Source of the DNA: Siphonodentalium dalli
Lineage: Eukaryota; Mollusca; Scaphopoda; Gadilida; Siphonodentaliidae
DNA length: 64,000 nt
Direction of reading: 5' to 3'
Assembly: GCA_032622095.1 (NCBI GenBank)
Contig: CP136062.1
Span: 162,004,875 to 162,068,874 of the forward strand
The notes below the pieces were generated by a model. The model did not search any database, was not told where the DNA came from, and saw nothing but the letters and a program-made list of their open reading frames with translations. The position numbers and the translations under genes are program-made. This document shows positions 47,542 through 58,300 of the stretch, piece after piece. The first letter of the stretch is position 1. Every line of letters begins with the position of its first letter.

Positions 47542-48151
47542 GTAAGTATGGTTATTTAATTTAATTTGTATGTATATATATATATAGGCAGGTTTCTGTT
47601 CTACTTCTGTATCTTTCACGTCCAAGACATCAGGCATGTTACTGTTCTATTTCTGTATCTTTTACATCCAAGAGATCACTGTGGGTTCCATAGTATACGT
47701 TCAATCCCGGTTAAAAATGAGATAAGCAAAGTTATTAGATGAGAAACTGAACGCACGCCTTATTGAAATATCTAAATAGTTTCGCGCTAGAGTACGAATT
47801 TACTTTTTCGGAGGGTACGAGCTGGTCAGGGTACGAAAATACTTGCTCCCACGACAGCGAGTGCGGTGTGACCGGAGTTCGATCGAGCAAACCCAATGTT
47901 TAAAACTGTTTAAAAAACCGTCGGCTCCAGCGGAATATTCTCAATAAATCTCTCATTTTTGGAAAAGGAATATGAAAGGTATGTCAGGGTGATGCAGTAG
48001 CACATGTATTACCCGGAAAACATCGCGGTTTGGTCGTATCTTGCGTCACATTCTTCCTTTCCGGACTTGAAGAAAAAGCTCCGTTACCAGCGATGGGGAA
48101 AGTTGGACTATACATTCAATGTATAGTCAATTTTGGACTAGGCCCCCATGG

Positions 48152-51100
48152 CCATACCCTACGTTGAGCTATCTATTTCACAACATTTTTCAACTAAACA
48201 ATGAATGCTGGCCTTATAATATCACCATATATTTTCAGTCGTTACTCCCCGCCACAAGTTGACGCCAAAAGTTCCCTGTGTCAGTGTATCTAAATGCTTT
48301 AATCGGACATTTCTAAACTGTTTAATGTTGGTGACCCGGATAAGTCGTACATCTTCACGTTCTTGTTGACATTTTACACAAGGCCATGTGCTCGAAAGAA
48401 TTACTGGGTAATTTATTACGTCCGGTTTGGCCTATATAGTCCGTTTTACGGATAACTATTTTTGACTGTTGCGTTCAAGCTGCAGACAGAGTTTAGTCTC
48501 GGCGCCAAGAGATGTCTTAACGCTGCAGGCACATGTATTTTTTTAAATAAAATATTTTTTTATAGAAGTGTACGTTTTGTCAGTTACAATTCATTCTGGC
48601 TTGACCTAGACCATTTTCAAACGAATATGGACATTTCTGTTTCTCAGAATAATGCAGAATTAGCTGTAAACCTTCAAAAATCTAAAATAAATATGTATAC
48701 AGGAGGTATCAAATTTGCTTCTAAAATAAATAAATACGACATTGCTTCACATTCCATGTAGGTGCTGTCATGCAGGGTAAGTCCTGTGTAGGAGACTGAA
48801 CTCAGGATGGAGCTTATGTTGCGTTCTGGGACGAAAAGTATCCAAACACAGCGATCTGTAAATGACGAAATACCAAGCTGAAAAGTTTTCGCGATCACCG
48901 CACTGTTTTTTTTTTTAGTTTTACGCTCGCTATATGTTATCAAAACTCAAATAAAATCACGTCATGTTGCATTATTATGGTTTAATTCTCCATTATACAG
49001 CACAAAACATGCTTTAAGTGTCATTTTCCGCCTTAGTTTTCTCCAGATTCAGGCCTGGCCTTTTAAGGCGGGCGATCGCCCTCGCCCGCCTCCGCCCGCC
49101 TGAAATTAAAATAAGGAGGGCGCCTATCGCCCTCCTCGCGTAAGTATAATATAAAATAAATAAATAAATAAAAATAAATAAATAAATAAAAAAAAAAAAT
49201 TTCAGTGTTGGTATCTTTTAATAAGTATATAAATATTATGGTTTACATATGCATATACATGTTAAGCGCAATTATTTTACAAAGACGGGGGATCCGGACT
49301 GGGAAACTCGTGGTTAATAAATGTACAGTAACGACATGGAGACCTCACGGGTACTAAATTTACAGAAATGACCAGGGGGCCTCGCTTTTTTGATTATTTC
49401 TTTTTCACATAACTTTGATCATACAATGATTAAATTAAATATTATTATGAAATATAAATCATAACACGAAATTTGTATGTGTTCTCTGGGTTTCTGCTAT
49501 CTTTTATTTTCCTACTCTTTATGACTATATCAGAAACTGCCTATACAGCAGAGTGCTCTACCTATCATTAGCTTATGTCAGCTTCCGGTGGGTAAGACAT
49601 GGTACCTCTAATTGTGGACTCTTCTGCTATAGGGCATCCCCCCTTTACTCACATAATGTGGGTCACACAAAACTACATTTTTTCCCTCAAGAAACACTGA
49701 ACAAAATCCACAAATATATGCCAGAATCGCTCTCAGGGACACTACATATTAAAAATTTCCCGGGGGAGGACCCCCGGACACCCCTAATCATGAGAGGGGG
49801 ACACCCCCTCTCAAACTCACCCCCGCTCGCCTCTGATGATGCTTCGCATCATATGGTCAGATAAAATAGCCCTCCTGGGATAAATTAAGGAGGGCGATCA
49901 TTGCCCTCCTTCCAATTTCAAAGGGCCAGGCCTGCAGCTTGGTATTTCTACGCACCCCTGCTTATCGCCGGCATGCATTTACTATATGGGATATTTAGGT
50001 CTATAAAACTAATTAGGCTATAACTTTGTTATCTTTCATATTTTGCGTTAAATTTCAAACATGTGCCAGGGACATATATCCCGTCCGGAATGTGCATAAA
50101 CATTTCCAGTTTCTCATCGTATTTTTATTTTATGCGACAAAATTGTCGTAAATGTCAGAAAACCACGCTGACCAGTCTATGTTTTGCGTTATGAGCTAAC
50201 GCTTGATGAACATACATGTAGTTCTATTGAGATTTGTTTACGTCCTTTTATACCCCATAATCACTAAAATGAGATGTCTCTCACCCACCACATGATTTGT
50301 TAAAAGTGAAATGATAAGAAGTGAGATTGTTTTATCGGTTAGCAAATACATTGTACATCTCCGGATAAAACGGAGTGATCTTCATATCCCGTATATTCAG
50401 GAGATGCATGTTCCAATGATATATGTAATTTTTGTTTTGCTGGTTCAAAATATAAAAAATCGACATCCCTGTTCCCCGTCATTACCGTCACGCGAAAATT
50501 TGAAGCTATTAAAGTTGTCGGTTTGTTAGACGAAAATGAAACTTATAGATTTATATCAATGTCCCATGCTTGTGTCGAATAACTCTGCTTATTTCTCGGC
50601 CAGAAATATGTGTTTTGAACTTTTGATAACAATTTATTTAAAAACTGCTGCGGGCATGTCAGTCGGTGTAAACTTATCAAAGTCGCTGGGCATCGTGCAT
50701 GGTTCAATAAGATCTAGTGATCATTCCTTCGTCCATATAGCCGGCCAATTGATGATTTTAATATTCCACTGTCCGATCTAACAACAAATTTGTCGAAAAT
50801 GTCCAATTTAATGTAGGTTTGCATACCAAGCCAATAAAAAAGAACAAAATACGTTGATTACTTATAGGTATCATGTCTATGACACATGCATGCAGCCAGG
50901 CCTTAATATTCCCCGAAACTCACAGCGTTTACCGATGTCCCCAAATAATAGAAATGTCCCCAAATTAGAGGGCACATTTGACAAAATGTCACCGCAAAAT
51001 CACCCTTTTTATGACCTGTTTGTGTGTGTATATTGCTTCATTTGACCACAACAAATCAACTTTCTAACTTTTTTTCAGGTTCACATATACATGTAGTTAG

Positions 51101-52054
51101 ATTAAATTAAATTTTAATTCGAAATACCCATGATCAGTGTGTTAGTGAACTGCTTGGTGAACTTCCAAGCACCATACATCAATAAAATGGCTTTGTTGAT
51201 GTCAAATGATCCAATATTCCCAATATTCAATAAATTGTGACCTACAAAACTTGAAAATATAAGGGTACATGTAACATAACTTGCTGAATGCTGATATAAG
51301 CCCAAGTTGCCAGGAAATGATATGGGGGGGGGGGGGGGCACTGGTTCACTTCTTTCACCTTTCATATGTTTCAGAACAACCAGACAGCCCCCATTTTAGG
51401 TTGACTTTAAAAAATAATTCTCCCCGGGGAACACCCTGCACGCAAACCCATCACCTCGGTCCCCCAAAATGTTCCCAAATTAGCCTAATCTAAAGGCCTG
51501 ATGCAGCCATGGCGATTGGCGAACATCTACAAAGCCACATGTCATAAAATGAGATTTTGTATGTAGGCCTTCCTAGCTATATACAGGTAAATCTTCAAGG
51601 TCTCCATAATTATTTTACACTATGCTGTAATAGTATATACACAAGAAATAAGTTATATTGTTCGCTTGGTTCAACTAGGATGTTTCACTATATTACACAC
51701 TCACACCGTTGTAATGGTTTGCTAACAATAAAATCTTGAAATCAGTTAACGGTTATTCGTGAAACGGACTATAGGCCAAACCGGACGTAGTAAATTACCC
51801 AGTAGTTCTTCCGAGCACATGGCCTTGTGTAAAATGTCAACAAGAACGTGAAGATGGATGACTTATCCGGGTCACCAACATTAAACAGTTTAGAAATGTC
51901 CGATTAAAGCATTTAGATACACTGACACAGGGAACTTTTGGCGTCAACTTGTGGCGGGGAGTACCGACTGAAAATATATGGTGAGATAATAAGGCCAGCA
52001 TTCATTGTTTAGTTGAAAAATGTTGTGAAATAGATAGCTCAACGTAGGGTATGG
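48152..52054. mobile_element. Long-TIR element (3.9 kb) without recognisable transposase
   Basis: Arms of about 300 bp at 48152-48452 and about 51755-52054 are inverted and clearly matched (ccataccctacgttgagct, ttaaacagtttagaaatgtc). The interior holds a nested element (49051-49933), an (AAAT)n tract at about 49155-49200 and short frames with no recognised domain. It starts 66 bp after the MULE palindrome. Confidence 0.8.
49051..49933. mobile_element. Nested element with aggcctggcc ends
   Basis: The left end aggcctggccttttaaggc and right end aaagggccaggcct are inverted; subterminal ggagggcgat...gccctcct blocks occur at both ends. The interior has a proline-rich frame (49553-49864) of the kind left by decayed transposons. 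Its class is uncertain. Confidence 0.65.
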
Positions 52055-52113
52055 GAGCCGTCAGCCGCCCTAATGGGCAGTTTGAGCTGATCATTAGGGC
52101 GGCGTAGTGTCTA

Positions 52114-52401
52114 GGAGAACCCAAAATCGATGTACTAAACCTAGATTTGTGTAAAAAACCTCGATCGAGGTTCTTCGAGATCACATGATCAGTTACATGG
52201 ACTCACTACCATAGTGTAAGATGAAATACTCCACACTATATTACTTCCATTACTGGCATTAGTATCATATTTGGTTTAGAGTGTTTCGCCTTACATTGTA
52301 TTATGGGTGAGTATTTTGACCAGTGGCCACATGATCTCGAAGAACCTCGATTGAGGTTTTTTACACAAATCGAGGTTTAGTACATCGATTTTGGGTTCTC
52401 C
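52114..52401. mobile_element. Palindromic MITE with ggagaaccc ends
   Basis: Arms of about 75 bp (ggagaacccaaaatcgatgt ... gatcacatgat and complement) surround a partly palindromic core. A short gccgccctaat hairpin precedes it at 52065-52103. Confidence 0.85.
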
Positions 52402-55029
52402 CTGACCTGCTAATAGAGTGATTGAAAAGAGTCAGCCCATTCAGAGGGCAATGGTCACATGTACTAGTAAGTGACTGACATATTGATATTGTTGTAAAGA
52501 GATCACTTCTAGTGGACATGCATGTGTTCTCGGTCACTTAATCCAATCAGAGGGGTGGTCGGTTGCCTTTGTCAGACAGACTAATCTAATCAAGATATGG
52601 AAATTTTGAACATTCAATAAAAATGACTAATGAATATAAGGCTGATATTGGAGCCAGTATCGAGCGACCTTAATTGGTGTCGATGCCGACTTGACACACC
52701 TTTGCATGCCTGGCTAAGCTGATTGCTGTTCACCTCAGAAATACTTTGTGCGCGAAGCCTTGTTGATTGGTGAACCATCCGACGTCAAATACCGGTATTT
52801 CATTTTCGAACAGCACGTCCACTGAACGGACTCAAAATCCATATGCCATATGGCAATCTCACACGACTTCCCCGTCGAGGAAATTTTGGGCTGAAGTTTG
52901 TTAGAATGACAAATAACATACAATATACTAGTATGCATGTAATAACAACAACAATTAAACAAACAATATATATCAATGTTCAAATGATAATAAGTGTATA
53001 CGATGTATGAAGTGATGATAATGCACCAATATTCAAACGATATACAAGTTTAAACGATGTACGGAAAGATAATATTGCATCAATGTCATAGATGTCGATG
53101 GGGCAACTGCGGTGGATCATCTTCTGCAGAGGTGGTCTCTTTTTCTTGGAATAAAATGACACAACATTTCTTCAAGAAGTTTGCTGTCGTAAAAACACCT
53201 TGTAGTTAACATCCCTAAAGTGTTGTGTTAACACACTGTGATAATGAACCCATTGCATCAAATTTTGTTTTGAAATTGCCCCATTTAATAAGTCATCATG
53301 CTGCGCACTTACCTTAAGTTGTCAAAATATTGTCATTCTTTACTCCAGTCACAGGGGCCTGTAACGCGCTCCGCTGACCGCCCCCCTTTTGCGCTGCCCA
53401 TATACGCCGCTTCTATATACGCACCTGCTTCACGTTAATGGTAGGATAATATACACAAGGGGAACTGTAGAAATTCACCTTTTTACCATCCCTCGGCAAT
53501 TGGATAAATTTAGGCCATTCACTCCAGTAATGCTAACGATATAGCCACGGATGTGTCGGCGAAGAATTCATCTTTCAATCAATACCACAAACTCCAATCA
53601 GAACCATTCATATACATAGCATTTGATAAAGTTTTAACCACCGAATATTGTCTCCGAAGACCGTAAATTTTTGGATTGATCCGGCTCAAAATACAATGGA
53701 CGATAATAAGTCACGATATCTTCCTCTAACTTCACCTCCGCACGGCTTACTATAATTAAAAATCGGTCAAACGATCAACTCAACATCTAGCGCTCAGGGA
53801 CGTCTTGTCGGCTAATAATTTATTTACTCATACAAATCAACAGATCGTCAGTAAACAATTTATATAGAGGAGAAATCTGTCGATAATTCCAACTTTTTCA
53901 AAATTTTTCTTTACGAATCACGCAGCGCCTCATTTTAATATTCATTATGACCTGACCTTGATTCTAATACTGAGCGGTGATTGGATGTTTCTACTATTGC
54001 AGTCATGGAAAGGTTTGTTCCCGATGAGAACAGTATATAGGTTTGCCAAAAGGATCCAAAATGTTTATTCATATTTTTTTTTTAGAAGTTTTCGAAAATT
54101 TTAGATTCCATATTCCTTTAATATATCTTTGACTTTGGACTGGTGTCTCATGCTAGGGGCATAGCGCCATTAGCAGACCTGGGATTGAAACCTGGTCAAG
54201 GTATTTTAACAAAAATCAGAACTCGGTCAGATACCAATTTTGTCGGGCAGAAAACTCTCATTCATGATCATTGAATAAAGCTCCAAATGCAAAATGCCGA
54301 CTCCCCCCGATCAGGCATGGACATTAATGGATGACCCGTGTATACTCGGTATGTGCACATTGCTACTGTGGAGTCACCACAGGGTCACAAAGTTACTTGA
54401 TCATGGTAGCTACCTAGGCCTCTGCGTAATCTTCAGTAAATTGAAGGTGTCAGAGTAATATGTATAAGAAGTAGAAGGCCCAAGTTTGGGGTTATATGTG
54501 GGGTTACATGGGGTTACATTTTACAACTGAGTTAGTATACATACATACATGTATGTAGTATGTATGCTACAACGTTAAAGGAACATACTGCTTTGTATAA
54601 AATAGCTAAATTTTGTATAAAACATACAATGGCGAGCAGCCCATTTCATAGGCCACGAGTATTCACATGATCCAGGGACCGTAACCGCGCTTTTAGTTGA
54701 GCTAGATTTACCACCTCTAAACAGAAGGCGGTAGATAACAAGATTTCTCATGTTCCACAAAGCAAAGCATGAAAAGACAGCAATAAGGATAACTAATTAC
54801 ATAATTTATCAGTCAAGGGAAAACAGGGCACTGTAGAGAATATATTCCATTGCAGCCAGATCACAACTTCTACAAGTTCAGTTTCTTTTGTGAACCATCA
54901 TTGATTGGAACAGCATAGACCTGCTATATTTGTTCGATCTTCATGATTATGAAGATTTCAAGAAGAACTTGCTTGTTTATTTTCAATACTGTGAAAAATA
55001 AGAAATTGATGTCACAATTGTTAAACTCA
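52402..55029. other. No recognisable gene
   Basis: Unassigned sequence, with a palindromic (catacatgtatg) tract near 54537-54570. Confidence 0.4.
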
Positions 55030-55111
55030 TGTGATGGGCTGTGATGATAGCATCACTAAATTCACCCTCTGGGGACCTCATTCTGAAAATGACTGACACT
55101 ATTTGCAGGCT
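55030..55111. mobile_element. Family I MITE right half, upstream of TBC1D20 exon 2
   Basis: tagcatcactaaattcaccc through attctgaaaatgac and gacactatttgcaggc ends 37 nt before the exon 2 acceptor, in the opposite orientation to the copy after the exon. Confidence 0.85.
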
Positions 55112-55148
55112 TTTTTATGCTGTTCTAATAGATCACCATCTGTCTTAG

Positions 55149-55328
55149 TTTTCAGCAGAAGGAGTAAAGTTATAGAGATACAAAATTGTCTGAAGAAACG
55201 GCCAATAGGGGTAGCCACACTCAGACAAATGTGTATCAGTCGACATGGATTAGTGAGTAACCAGCTACGGAGGAGGGCGTGGCCAAAACTTCTCAGTATA
55301 GATTCAACTCATATTCCAGATAAACCAG
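55149..55328 (+). CDS. TBC1D20: TBC1D20 exon 2 (start of TBC domain)
   Basis: The acceptor is ctgtcttag|TTTTCAG; an alternative acceptor after ttttcag at 55155 would change the phase. The donor is AAACCAG|gtaaat, phase 1. It encodes RRSKVIEIQN, LRQMCISRHGLV and QLRRRAWPKLLSID, matching human residues around KVAEIHQAL to VWPKLLNVN. Inverted copies of one MITE family lie within about 40 nt on each side. Confidence 0.9.
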
Positions 55329-58300
55329 GTAAATATACAATTTATGAGTTTGTAATCAAGCCTGAGAATAAGGTGCCTGTCATTTGCAGAATGAGGTCCC
55401 CAGAGGGTGAATTTAATGACGCTATCCCGCATAGTGCCATTAGTGGGTTAGCATCACTAAATTCACCCTATGGGGACCTCATTCGGCTTAGGCCTCATCT
55501 TCTCTGCAAAGTTTCTTTATTATCAAATTTCTATAGAAACTTCTTCAGATAGATTCTATTTCTTTTTTAGTTTAGTTTCTCTATATTCCCACATTGGCTG
55601 ACAACACAATTGCATAATCGAGGTTTCCAATGGGTGTACATCACAATATTCACCATTTGGGAACTTCAATCTGAGTTTATGTCTCCCATAGCAGAAAAGG
55701 CCATGCAGAATGAGGTCCCTAGAGGGTGAAATTGGTAATGCTAGTCTGCAAATGATAGGCACACTAAACTCAGGCTTGTTTGTACTAATTGAACAGCAGT
55801 GAAGTGTTTTAATTGGATAGATCATTCATAAATTAATCAAGTGTTACTTTTACATGGTTGCGTTATAATGCAGAGCCTCTGCTTGTAGACGATAAGTTTG
55901 ATATCGGAATAAATCCAATAATGCTCATCAATCTATCTTGTTATAAATGCATTCTATGATAATGTCAAACCTGTAAACTTCCTTCGCATACTATGCCACC
56001 ATCTTTGATCGATTAAAAACAAGAACCACTATTTGATGTCATGACGCACAAGCTTCCATGCCATATAAGGTATGCATTGGGGCCTGCATTGCATTGAAAA
56101 CAGAATATCCATTGGGCCCATTAATGGATACAACACAACAGACAAATCGCTGCCATCTAGAAACCTTAGTGCTGTTGCCTATATACCAATATATATATCC
56201 CAAAGCACAATGGACCCGATGCAACAGGCTCATCTAGATACTCCACTATAGCCATCATTGTATCATTCATCCACCAATTTTGCGAAAACTCTGTGTCAAT
56301 AAATTCTCTTATAAATGCAAGTCTCCAATAGGGAGCCTCGCATATATAAGATAATACATTGGCTTAATAATATTTACCTTGACTTTGTAAGCCAGTGCAT
56401 TCTCTTATATATGTAAGGCTCCCTATGTGAGTTTCGCATATATAAGAGAATGAACTGCCAGAGGATCTTTAATGCTGCACCAGCACAGCTCCTGTCATGA
56501 AAGGGTTAAAGTGATGTCAAACACTCTGGTAGGGTGAAAAAATAGAAATGGAAATAATCTTTCTCAAAGTACAGTAGCTATTTTTACGAATATTAATCCA
56601 AATTGACAACACACACTGTCATTCTTATTTATTAATTAAATGCAATGACTCTCGATGGCAAAATCATTTGTGATAGTTTATCGACGATAGTTGCATCCCG
56701 AATCGAGATGTAAATATTTACAATTGAGCATAGTTCAGACGATGTTTCTATGGAGCGGTACGGTTGATTTCTTTGAGATTTTCAGCGATGTTAGTAGAAT
56801 GCTAGGTTCCCCAGGTTAGCATAGTGCCGGTCCATAATATGTCTTTAATAGAGCCACAAGGCTCAACAAGTTCATATTTTATGTGGATGATCCAAAGGTG
56901 ACTGGGATTCAGATTTGTTAAAATATGGAAGTCTGGTCATAAAAGCCTTGAGCCAAGGACAACACTTTTTCTTCCAATGATGTATACCCTCTTTTTGCAG
57001 ACAAGGACACACTTTACAGTCATCGAGATTACAATCAGGTTGTAATGGATGTAAACAGGACACTGAAAAGATTCCCTCCAGGTAAAGAAGTTTAAGTACA
57101 TATGTGTACAGTTGATATGCATATAGCTGTCATTCTAAAGAAATACACTCATGTTAACACACACATGGACATACTGTACACTACATACTCTAATTATAGT
57201 ACAGGGTCTGTATGAAATGATAGTTTAAAGGCACTGATGGCCTTTGTTATAGGTGAAAATTTATAAATAACAGTAAGAAGTTAAGAAATTACAGCTTGTA
57301 AATAGTGAGGATAAGCATTCAACACCATGGCAACTGTTTTAGGAGATTGATTCACAGTGACCCATTCAACACCAAAATCTTGAGATGCGATGATCAGCGA
57401 GCGCTATATAATACTGGTATGTTGATAAAAACCCGGTGGTATTTCTTACCAAAGTTCACCTTGTGCGGTTTTTCCCGGTGTTGAGTGTTTTGGTTATTGC
57501 ATACTTTTTACATACTGTTTGTTTACATAGATTACCAATTGAAACTGGATCATGGAGACGAGTTGATAATGAGCTCAGGAAATGCAATCTATGTAATGCC
57601 CAAAATAATCGACTCCTTAACCACAGCAGAATTATGGGTAATTTTTCAGGATTTAGGGGGTGATTATACATTAGCCGGCGAAGATCTTATTCGCTTTAGC
57701 CGGTTAGCGATAAAAATGGAGTGTTTATACTTCGCCGGATAAGAATTACAGGTATCTGGATACGCAGATATACCGTTTTCAACTTTTGGATAAAATGATT
57801 TAGTACAGGCACATGATTGTCGTATGGGTTCTAATTCACTCTGCGGTTAAGTTAGATGTTTATCTGGGGTTATGCCATCATGGATGATTTCCTTTCAACA
57901 ATTAACTCGAACAATATTATTGTGTAATCACTGATAGACCAGCCCGCTTTTCACCTGTGTACATATGGGTCAGTGTGCCAGTTTGATTGTCTCTAATCAG
58001 CTGTCCGTCGGTGGTCACACACCTTGATTATAAGCTATTATTATAAATACTAACTGATGCTGGTACGTGTACGTACTCTGCAGGTGCATGATACATTTGT
58101 TGCACATTCGATGGAATTAAATGTGCGTATACTATTCATGTACATGTATGTTCATATATATATTTGGAAGAAATTGGATGGCACGTTTCAATGGATTCAA
58201 ACTTAATGGACAATTAGTTCAATAATCTAAATCTGAGTGCGCCGTGGACATATATCCACAGGGACGGTCCAGAGGGCCTGATTTGGAGGTGTGGGACTGT

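Larger units (their letters stand above)
45164..48085. mobile_element. MULE-derived palindrome, arms of about 1.2 kb
   Basis: The left arm 45164-46365 and right arm 46890-48085 are inverted copies with only a handful of differences. The spacer of about 524 bp carries a MULE transposase core that reads into the right arm. Each arm has a 16-bp minisatellite (ggctaactgggacctt; 45846-45983 and 47270-47410) and an exon-like ORF facing outward. No 8-10-bp duplication was found at the outer edges. Confidence 0.88.
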
